40,036 nt of DNA from Brachionus koreanus (taxonomy: Eukaryota; Rotifera; Eurotatoria; Ploima; Brachionidae), in the NCBI GenBank assembly GCA_016987375.1, contig PJRA01000361.1:258286-298321 (forward strand), written 5' to 3'. This document shows positions 32,615-40,036 of this stretch, piece after piece (the stretch's first letter is position 1; every line of letters starts with the position of its first letter). The notes under the pieces were generated by a model. The model was not told where the DNA came from and ran no database searches. It saw nothing but the letters and a program-made list of their open reading frames with translations. The translations under genes were made by a program, and so were the position numbers.

Positions 32615-32648
32615 ACTAGTCTTTCTATTAACTCCCAAATACATTACA
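32615..32648 (+). repeat. 3'-terminal scrap of the 243-bp LTR
   Basis: ACTAGTCTTTCTATTAACTC followed by CCAAATACATTACA matches the end of the LTR at 11641-11674 with one mismatch in 34 bases. No primer site follows; instead it abuts a LINE fragment. It may be the remains of a solo LTR or an internal deletion. Confidence 0.7.
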
Positions 32649-32933
32649 GAGATGTATCATCTGCAAATAGTTTGACAATAAAATGCGAAAGGAAGAGAAC
32701 AATATCATAAAATTAGAAATAGAAGAGGACTAAGGAAACACCTAATTCAATTTTAATTAGATCTGAATAAAACTCATCAATTTTCACCACATGGTACCTG
32801 TTGCTTAAGCTTTTCTAAAGTCATTAAATAGAAAAATATCTATTAACGGTCTACTTTTGATTGGGTTCAGTTTTGAAATTATGTCATGTAGGACAGTTTT
32901 ACAGCTATGATTCGATCTAAAGCCATGCTGATT
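32649..32933 (-). pseudogene. Degenerate non-LTR reverse transcriptase fragment
   Basis: On the minus strand it reads NQHGFRSNHSCKTVLHDIIS, then PLIDIFLFNDFRKA, later a worn GVPQGS-type stretch (GVSLVLFYF) and LFADDTSL at the lower end. These are fingers and palm motifs in the right order, with FADD the catalytic box. Stops and frame changes lie between. Everything past the ADD box is cut off by the LTR scrap. It resembles jockey/CR1-type LINEs and differs from the remnant at 1.2-2.3 kb. Confidence 0.8.
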
Positions 32934-32945
32934 ATTTTAGATTCA

Positions 32946-33916
32946 TTTAGATTGAGCTTTTATTTTTCATGAACCTGAAGCACTAGAGTTTGAATTCTCA
33001 AAAAGTTGTTTTTCATTCTAATGTATGTTTGAGAAGCTGAATTCAAATAATCAAATGAATACTTTATCGTTGAGAAGAATTTATTGAATACTTAACACAT
33101 ATTTCTTTTAACACTGGTCATTCTATACCCATTCTTTGATTAATATGTCTGTGTTTAATGTTTTTTAAAAAAAAAACAATTTTTAAAAGATATAATTTAA
33201 TTTTGATTTAAAACTTCAAAATGCCTTATTATACAAATGAAAACCTTTAGTAAAATGGAATTGTTTAATTGATGCATCATTCTAGGATGCCTTAAAAAAT
33301 TTTTTTTAAATATTTAAATGGTAGCAATTTTTTATTAATCGAAAGATATTAAAAATTGAAAAGTACACAAAAAGAAACTAATTTATTTAAAGTAAATTAA
33401 TTGCTGAAAAAAAAATTAATTTTTTTTAAATAATGATTATGATTTCAAATATTTTTATTACTATTTAGATAAAATAATCAAATTTTGATGCTGATCAATA
33501 TTGCAATAGTTGGGAATATCGACTGAATCAAAACCAATTCATAATTATCAAAAATGAATAATTTTTTTTGCAAAATAAATTCTAATAAACATTTTTTTAA
33601 ATTTTTAACTAACTTTAACTAACTTCCTGTTTCAAAAAATAATAAAAAATAGCAACGTCTACTTAGTCACTAGTAACTAAGATACATTAGTTTAGAATCA
33701 ATACTTTTTATTAATTAAACAGACCAAATAGAACAGAATTATTAACATTAAAGCTTATTTTATGACAAATAAAAAACATTCAAAAAATCAATAATCTAAA
33801 AAAATCCATCTGTCACACCAAATATTAATTATAGTGAGTGTGGACAAATCGATTTTATCGATTTTCAACAACAACATTTAATTTCACCTTTCTTTTATTT
33901 ACTTCATTTTGAAAAA
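32946..33916. other. A/T-rich DNA upstream of the membrane protein gene
   Basis: Nothing is recognised except a doubled ATCGATTTTATCGATTTT near 33,847-33,864, about 55 bp before the start codon, which could be a regulatory site. Confidence 0.35.
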
Positions 33917-34315
33917 ATGCTTTTTTTGCGCAGTCCAAAAACATCAGCTAAAATACAAGCCAAACATCAAGAGCGCTGTGCTCAAATAACCGGCTTTTTG
34001 GGCTTTATCTTGCTGATCATTGCTTGCCTAATGCTTTACTTTGCCATTTCAACCGAATATAGCGAACAAAAAACAATGTTTTACATTTTATTTGTAGCTT
34101 GTCTTGTTTCATTCGGAATATTAGTTGCAATTACAATTTATCAAGTCAAAAAATCACAGGACAAGAAACGAAGCTTCACCAATTATCAAATAAATCAAAG
34201 AAATCAAACAATAAACAGATGCATGTCAAAAAGCAATGTTGACTATGACCGTGATTTACAGATTCAAATTGAAAACAGTCTCAATCAATACAATTCAAGA
34301 ACTTTTTTAAATTGA
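33917..34315 (+). CDS. Small protein with two membrane segments (132 aa), unrecognised
   Basis: The frame starts after GAAAAAATG. Residues 1-22 are basic (RSPKTSAKIQAKHQERCAQ). Two strongly hydrophobic stretches follow: GFLGFILLIIACLMLYFAI (about 26-44) and FYILFVACLVSFGILVAITI (about 55-74), joined by a short polar loop (STEYSEQKTM). A charged, Asn/Gln-rich tail (QVKKSQDKKR..., NRCMSKSNVDYDRD) completes it. The positive residues before the first segment and after the second suggest both ends are cytoplasmic. No family is recognised. The single exon ends with TGA at 34313-34315. Confidence 0.6.
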   Translation: MLFLRSPKTSAKIQAKHQERCAQITGFLGFILLIIACLMLYFAISTEYSEQKTMFYILFVACLVSFGILVAITIYQVKKSQDKKRSFTNYQINQRNQTINRCMSKSNVDYDRDLQIQIENSLNQYNSRTFLN

Positions 34316-34710
34316 TTTCATAATTTTAATTTTGTCGCTGTTAATAAATCTCAAGCTAATGCCTAGTTTTAATTAGTTTTCTAAAATTTAATTAAAAAAA
34401 GCCTAATCCTAAAAGGTTTAAGCTGACATTAAATCTATCATACAGAGATTGGCAATTAGATGCTAAAACGTTTTTTGCCAATCTAGGCCTCAGATTTACT
34501 GATTAGCAACTAGTAAAAACAAAAATTTATCTTGCTCCCTTGCAAACTAGTAATCACAAGATTAAGTTGAAAAACATAAATAAATAAGATGATTATTCAT
34601 TTTGTTGTTGTTGTTGTTTAGACCAAGTTCCTCTATCGACAAACATTTGTGATGCTTTAATTTTTAACAACTAGAAAGAATTGAATAAAATCTAAACTTT
34701 CAAAACTAAA
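34316..34710. other. Spacer before the TINAG-like gene
   Basis: It holds the 3' end of the membrane protein transcript and the presumed promoter of the next gene. A (GTT)5 run lies near 34,603-34,618. Nothing else is seen. Confidence 0.4.
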
Positions 34711-36003
34711 ATGAAAGAACTATTTATTATTTTAATTTTAAATTCTTGTTTTTTTATTTCAATTTTGAGTGCTTATTTTCACGGAAGCGGTTACAACACG
34801 CTTCGAGGAGCCACTTGCGCTGAATTTCTCATCAAAAACCACTTTAGCTCATGTTGTTCTGGTAGAAATGACGAATGTTACATGATTCACTTTGATACTA
34901 GATGCTATTGTGACCAGTTTTGCGGAAAAAACTCGTCTAGTGATTGTTGTCCAGATGTGAAACGCCAACACAACACAAACATATGTCCAGTAAGAGCAAA
35001 TTTTTGCATTAGAAACGGCATGGTTTATCAAAATGGCCAACGTTTTATGGAAAACTGCAACAGATGCCGGTGCAGAAATGGTTTTATCCAATGTAAGCAT
35101 AAACCGTGTTTAGTCAATTCTCATTTATTACATGAAATAAATCGAAATAATTACGGCTGGAAAGCGGCTAATTATTCATTCTTTTGGTCAAAGACTCTTG
35201 AGTTTGCTTATGTGCATTATTTGGGAGCTGTAGTGCCACGACACATACAAAGACCATTACATTCAGATTCTTACGAACATGTGCAGTCAGCTTATGATTT
35301 TAGACATGAGCCTTATTTCCAGGGCAAGTATTCGAATGGCATTAAAAATCAAGGAATGTGTCCAGCTTCATGGGCTTTTTCAATCATTGATGTAATTAAA
35401 GATCGAGTTTTAAAATATAACAGAAGACCAATACAACAAGCACCTTCAGTGGAGCAATTAATAGCGTGTAATTCAGTCAACAATAGGAGAAACAAGTGCT
35501 CTAAGTTATCGGTGGATCAAGGCTGGACATCACTCAAAAATATGACCAGTTTAGTTGAAAATGAATGCTATAATAGTAAAGATGTTCAATCTGGCTTTGT
35601 GTTTACATGTAAAATCAAGAATGGAACTTGTCCGGATTTGGCAAATGCAACAAAAAAATTTTTTGTCTCCAAAGCTTATCCAGTTATGTCCCACAGTCTG
35701 AATATCATGAAAGAAATCCTTATGAACGGGCCCGTTCAAATGGTATTTAAGATTTATGATGATTTTTTCATGTACAAATCAGGTATTTATAGTCCTAGTC
35801 CAAATGCACGCTCCTATATACAAAATGAATACCATGCGGTCAAAGTTCTTGGATGGGGAACAGACAATGGTGTAGACTATTGGTTGGCGGCCAATAGCTG
35901 GGGTACAGATTGGGGTGAGAACGGCTATTTTAGAATTAAAAGAAATGCATATTCAACCGAAATAGGGAAATACGTCTATGGAGCATGGGTCACATTAAAA
36001 TAA
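34711..36003 (+). CDS. Tubulointerstitial nephritis antigen-like protein (cathepsin B-like pseudo-peptidase, 430 aa)
   Basis: A signal peptide lies at residues 1-21. A somatomedin-B-type Cys cluster at about 47-82 (SSCCSGRNDECY, CYCDQFCG, DCCPDV) is followed by a small Cys-rich VWC-like part (about 99-134). A papain-fold domain runs from about 190 to 430. In the active-site segment NQGMCPASWAFS the catalytic Cys is Ser220, as in vertebrate TINAG and TINAGL1, while Gln214, His375 (NEYHAVKVLGWG) and Asn395 (AANSWG) are kept. The domain order and length match TINAG (about 470 residues). Such proteins are secreted into the extracellular matrix, and the Ser predicts no proteolysis. The gene is a single exon on the plus strand, with a poly(A) signal AATAAA at 36091-36096. 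Confidence 0.9.
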   Translation: MKELFIILILNSCFFISILSAYFHGSGYNTLRGATCAEFLIKNHFSSCCSGRNDECYMIHFDTRCYCDQFCGKNSSSDCCPDVKRQHNTNICPVRANFCIRNGMVYQNGQRFMENCNRCRCRNGFIQCKHKPCLVNSHLLHEINRNNYGWKAANYSFFWSKTLEFAYVHYLGAVVPRHIQRPLHSDSYEHVQSAYDFRHEPYFQGKYSNGIKNQGMCPASWAFSIIDVIKDRVLKYNRRPIQQAPSVEQLIACNSVNNRRNKCSKLSVDQGWTSLKNMTSLVENECYNSKDVQSGFVFTCKIKNGTCPDLANATKKFFVSKAYPVMSHSLNIMKEILMNGPVQMVFKIYDDFFMYKSGIYSPSPNARSYIQNEYHAVKVLGWGTDNGVDYWLAANSWGTDWGENGYFRIKRNAYSTEIGKYVYGAWVTLK

Positions 36004-37264
36004 CTATTTAATTGAGAGCTAGTTTAGGTTTTAATTTTATATTTTAGGTTTCAAAGTTATATTTGTATCTTTTAAATTAATCTTTTAGTAAATAAAGTAT
36101 TTTATAATTAGTGAAAATAATATTGAATTATTTAATTTACTTTATTTAAATGTTTAGTCTTAATTATTTGATCAATTGAAATTAAATTAGTAAAAAAATT
36201 TTAAATAAAATAATTGAATTTTATTATAATGAATTATTTTTGTTAAAAACCAATTTGAAAAAGTTAAAAGTGACAATTTTAAAAGAGAATGAGAAGATTT
36301 TTTATAGGTTTTTAGATAACTTAGTCGTAAAAACTTAAATAGAAAGTAAAAATTCAATTTATATCATAAAAGTTTCGAGTTTTTACTTTCTAATCTTCCT
36401 AGGTATAATTCTAATAGTTAAACAATAAAATATAAAATCTTATTTTGCTTACTTTTAAAATAGCTTCCCATGTTACTGGAAAAACCAAGATAGTCTTATT
36501 AAATAGTTTATTGCAACAAAGGATATAATAATAATATATTAATATGATTGTTAGTTATGATTGTGTTTAGCTTCTTAAATGTATATCATTGGCATCTGTA
36601 TCTTGTTAGTGATGTTGAATCTACAAGAATTGATTAGAATTCCATTCCATTATGATTCTAGATAGTGTTGGGAGTCGACTAAGTTGACGGTAGTTGATCA
36701 ACAGACACATGCTAAAAAGACATTTTTTCAAACATCTGATAAAACTTCACTATCACTAAATTCTGCAGTTGAAACGTTACCATCAGTTTGACTTAGATAT
36801 GAACGATAAAATTTTGAAACCAAAATTTCTTTTCTTTTACAAGAAAAAGATGAGCTTGAACACAAAGTTTCAGTTGACATTTTTACTAGAAAACTAGTAA
36901 TATTTTTTAAGATGTAATGATAACAAAAGAGATGCTTTTTATAAGGAAGTTATAAAGCCGAATGAATAGAAAGACCACGATTCATGATTTCATTATTTCA
37001 CGTTTTTTTTATCTAATTTTAAAAACATGTCTAATGTAATTTTACTATTTAATAACATTGAAAAAAAAAATTTGACTTGAAAAATTAAGCTATTTAATGA
37101 CCTAACAAACACTTTGAGTGTCAATAATCAATGAAAAAAATTTTAAAAAAATTCAATTTTTTACATTTATCATTATTTTAACATTTTATTTAAAAAATCT
37201 ATTTTAACCTCATGTTAAAGACAATTTTTTTAAATTTATGATATGCCTAATTTATTTATTACAT
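36004..37264. other. A/T-rich intergenic DNA
   Basis: It begins with the TINAG-like 3' UTR. A mixed-composition patch at 36,570-36,800 has short minus-strand frames, but I recognise no family. Confidence 0.4.
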
Positions 37265-38179
37265 TATTTCGAAAAAAAATTAAGTAGATCTGATTGCTCA
37301 AGTTGCTCTTCTACCAGTCGAATCATGAAGTTTTGTAAAGGAATTTTTTAATTATTCACTTCCTTGTATAGAATCCAGCTGTTTATGACACCAATGTTTA
37401 GAATTTTGGAAAACACATGAACTGGCCATTTTCGAGTTTGAGCTTTTGGAGAATACAACCTTGTCATACTGTCAACGCAATCAACACCAGCTTTTTTTTT
37501 TGTTATAGCTATCTATAATATTAGGCAATTTCTTTTTATTATTGTGATCAATTAATACACGCTCATGAACAGAACTCATGACAACAACATTCTTGTCAAT
37601 TTTACCTTTATAAACTGTAAGTACTACATCGTTTTTATCTTCATAAAATGATGTGTGATATTTTTTTTTTGTTTTGAATTAATTGATTTTTTCCTACATA
37701 GAGAAAGCCATTCAAAATATAGTTTGATGACACATCAACCAACAACCAAAATCTTATGCCTAATTTATCAGGTTTATTTAGCATATATTGTGAAAAGCTA
37801 CATTTACATTTTAATGGCAACAATTGTTCATCAACAGTAAGAAATTGTTGTGATCGGTAGCAATCCTTTGAGTTTTAAATCAGACATTCCCGTTTTCGAC
37901 TGATTACTGGACATAAAAAACACCTCTACTGAGTAAAACTCCAATAAAAGAAATTGATGATTCTGATGTCTTATCTATTTCTAAAGGTTGTCCAGATGTT
38001 TGTGGCTCACCATTTGAACAATCACAAGACGCTTCGACATAAGTTTCATCATCGGATTCATCATTTGTTGAATCTGACAAATCAAAAACATATGTTTCAG
38101 ATTCAAAGGTATCTTCTTCAGAATCAGACTCTTCTGAAGGATCTGAATCAGCATAATTAGCCTTAGTAAGATATTCCAA
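37265..38179 (-). pseudogene. Broken piggyBac transposase with internal deletion
   Basis: The N-terminus is very acidic (DSDPSEESDSEEDTFESE and a second acidic run, 37904-38179), as in many piggyBac proteins, and ends ISFIGVLLSRGVF before a stop. After a frame change the catalytic core resumes at about 37,850: TVDEQLLPLKCKCSFSQYML, NKPDKLGIRFWLL and NYILNGFLYVGK, the DEQ...NKPxKxGI...YtGK block of the DDE_Tnp_1_7 family. Further down come VVVMSS, RKWPVHVFSKILNIGVINSW, ILYKEVNN and the end ...EEQLEQSDLLNFFSK at 37265. About 200 residues between the acidic tail and DEQ are missing, including the usual first catalytic Asp region, as is the Cys-rich C-terminal domain. It is inactive. Confidence 0.85.
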
Positions 38180-38284
38180 AGAAAATTTAGCTAAAGCTCG
38201 CTTTGAAATTATATTTTTATTTATTTTTTTTATATTTTAATATATGAATATAAATAAAAAGAAAGCTTATAAATTTAATTTCAA

Positions 38285-38330
38285 TTAGGGGCTTAAAAAC
38301 CCCCTCCGGGCGGCGTTTATGTGTATAATT
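38285..38330 (-). repeat. Sub-terminal G/C-rich motif of the piggyBac element
   Basis: On the minus strand ACGCCGCCCGGAGGGGGTTT is followed by a palindrome AGGGG...CCCCT. It resembles the end at 38461-38496 and the sub-terminal palindromes at 48-66 and 819-838. It lies about 105 bp upstream of the transposase start. Confidence 0.45.
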
Positions 38331-38460
38331 TTTTTTCTAATATGATTTTTTAAAATTTATAATTTTTAAAAATAAATTCAAAATCAAAATTAAATTTCAA
38401 ATTAGGGGAAGAAAAAAATTCAAAAAAAATTTTTTTAAGCAATTATTAACTTGTAAAAAT

Positions 38461-38500
38461 AAAAAAGGTCTTATAAAAAACCCGGGCGTTCTAGTATTAA
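38461..38500 (-). repeat. Likely 5' terminal repeat of the piggyBac element, with TTAA
   Basis: Read on the minus strand: TTAA (38497-38500), then TACTAGAACGCCCGGG and an A/T-rich run. TTAA followed by a CTAGAA-containing end is the pattern of piggyBac termini. The partner at the other end was not found near 37,000-37,265. Confidence 0.55.
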
Positions 38501-39125
38501 CAAAAAAAAATCATCAATTTTTTTCTTTTATAGAAAAGTCTGAAAAGAGCAAAAAGAGCATTTTTTTTATTTTCTAAACAAATTGTCGAATAAAAAGTGA
38601 TTTTTTATAAAAAAAATATCAATTTTGTTAATCGATGTTTGAAGAAATGATTATCCCGCATGCTTGGTTTATTGATTAGATTCAATCCTTTTACCCTATT
38701 AAATTAGATAAAATGAATTAAAATGAATTCTTGAGATTAAATAATTGAAAATTCGTCTAAAATAAACCCACTTTGAGCATCATTTAAATTCCTGAAATAA
38801 TTGTCGCTGTATTTTGTTGACGATGAATCTTAGCAAAAAAGAAATTTAGTTTAATAAATTTAATTGATTTTTGATAATGGTATTATTTGCTCATTTGATT
38901 AAAGCATTTAAGAAAAAAACTAGCTAATACCATTTCAATTTAACGTCATTTATGTGCAAAAGCAATTGTGATAGTAGAGCACTTCAAGTATCTTTAAAAA
39001 CAAGTCCATACCTTAAACACTTGAAAATTTCAATTAGTTTAATTGAATCGTTTTCTTCTGCTTTTTTCGACTATCTTTAACAGTTTCAAATACAAATAAC
39101 AGTTTCGAAAGAATCAAAGCAGAGA
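38501..39125. other. Upstream region of the VGAT-like gene
   Basis: A/T-rich DNA that should contain the promoter and 5' UTR. No specific element can be supported. Confidence 0.35.
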
Positions 39126-39398
39126 ATGCAAAAATTGATGCATTTTATTAAGTCCATGAAATCCTCTGAGCACTCTGAGGATATGTATCTACTAAGACGC
39201 CAAAATTCCAACCACATAATCGATTCACTTTATGATTTTAATGAAATGACTGTGGATAATAACTTTAGCTATCAAAACATAGAGCCTAATTCAGTAGAGA
39301 ATCAAAGTGAAAATGATTTGAATTGTTATTCAGAAAAGTCAAAATCAAATCGAATTAATGAATACCAAGCTGCCTGGAACGTAACAAACGCCATTCAG
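39126..39398 (+). CDS. Vesicular inhibitory amino acid transporter (VGAT/SLC32A1 homologue), first coding exon
   Basis: The exon encodes 91 residues and ends in frame at a donor CAG|GTAAAA. Most of it is a polar, Ser/Asn-rich cytoplasmic tail (MKSSEHSEDMYLLRR, DLNCYSEKSKSN). The last residues NEYQAAWNVTNAIQ match the start of the first membrane segment of VGAT (EAGWNVTNAIQ, followed by GMFVLGLPYA in the next exon). VGAT loads GABA and glycine into synaptic vesicles using the proton gradient and has about ten membrane segments, all of which lie beyond this exon. No GMFVLG-type exon appears in the remaining 640 bases, so the intron is longer than that. The ATG at 39126 is the first in frame. 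The short conserved match is the only family evidence. Confidence 0.75.
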
Positions 39399-40036
39399 GT
39401 AAAAAATAATATCTTTTAGATCATTAAAGGTCTTAGAAGTATTTTAATTTTCAAAAGCAACAATTTAGTAATGAATATATTTTTTTTCTCATTTAAAAAA
39501 AAATTAAATAAAAAAAATATTTCAGTGATCTCTTTATTTAATAAATAGCTTTTATTGATTTAAAAAAAAATTGTTCAAGTTTCAATATTTATATTTAAGT
39601 TTCAAATTGTTGCATAAATTTTTATAGAATTTTTAAAAAAATAAGTGAACAATTTTATAAATTTTGTGCTCACATATCAGGGTGAAAAAATAAAGGTTCA
39701 CTTAAACTGAATTTTTGTGAACATGATTTTTTCACCCAGTGATTGAACACATGTTCACCAAATTAGATAAATCAAGTTTGTTTAGTCATCTATTGTCAAT
39801 GAATTCATAGAAACCTAGTTTGTTTCTTTTATGTTTTTCATGCAATTTTCTTCTTATTAATATTTAAATCTCAATAAAAATATCTGATAACAGACTATTT
39901 CCTTTATGTACTTTATATACTTAATAAGGCATCAATTAGTTAAAACAAGGTTCTTTAACAAAATTTCTATAATTTTTGATTTTTTGTTTTTTTTTGATCA
40001 TAAGCTTATTAAAATTCAACTTATATCAAAAAAAAT
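39399..40036 (+). other. Start of the VGAT intron
   Basis: A/T-rich DNA with no further exon seen. It contains a repeated word (GTGAACA and TGTTCAC, 39,640-39,760). Confidence 0.5.

Noticed and set aside
36570..36800. Mixed-composition patch with short minus-strand frames
   Set aside because: Frames are short and broken, and no motif could be named.
1..40036. tRNA, rRNA or CRISPR arrays
   Set aside because: No cloverleaf with A/B boxes, no rRNA core and no spaced direct repeats were seen by eye; the genome is eukaryotic, so CRISPR is not expected.

Overview
The window is AT-rich eukaryotic DNA from an invertebrate animal. The evidence is spliced genes with very short introns (about 46, 47, 53 and 67 nt are visible, plus one of 660 nt and two that are longer), the standard genetic code, long A/T spacers, and animal-specific genes: a neuronal calcium sensor, a vesicular GABA transporter, a secreted neuropeptide-like precursor and a TINAG-like protein. 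A small compact lophotrochozoan such as a rotifer would fit, but nothing seen fixes the phylum.

Layout. 1-2,650: ends of piggyBac-like elements and a decayed non-LTR retrotransposon. 2,655-5,200: a minus-strand gene with two SH3 domains and a probable 5' UTR intron. 5.1-12.5 kb: mostly unassigned A/T-rich DNA, with a decayed possible coding stretch near 7.2 kb and a palindromic fragment of an LTR retrotransposon at 11.4-12.0 kb. 12.5-19.0 kb: a neuronal calcium sensor gene cut inside an exon by a complete 5.8-kb Ty3/gypsy-type element. The element has identical 187-bp LTRs and a 4-bp ATAC target duplication. 20.6-21.0 kb: a two-exon precursor ending in a disulfide-type peptide. 22.0-23.1 kb: a decayed Tc1/mariner element with good terminal repeats. 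24.7-26.7 kb: a polypyrimidine-tract-binding protein gene on the minus strand, visible only through RRM2, with a hairpin in its intron. 30.2-30.8 kb: a CZIB (C1orf123) homologue. 31.7-32.9 kb: a graveyard of mariner, LTR and LINE pieces, plus an unexplained minus-strand reading frame. 33.9-36.0 kb: a two-membrane-segment protein and a TINAG-like pseudo-peptidase. 37.3-38.5 kb: a broken piggyBac transposase. 39.1-39.4 kb: the first coding exon of a vesicular inhibitory amino acid transporter.

The host genes are separate transcription units on both strands, not an operon. Several belong to the nervous system (calcium sensor, peptide precursor, GABA/glycine transporter), but no functional cluster is claimed. 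The most interesting items are the peptide precursor with mature sequence VACGNMNGSPTHKWICW, the recent retrotransposon insertion that breaks the calcium-sensor gene, a dispersed 9-mer (GTAGCTGCT) repeated through that retrotransposon, and its Gag with membrane-type N-terminal segments. Family names come from recognising motifs by eye; no database search was run.
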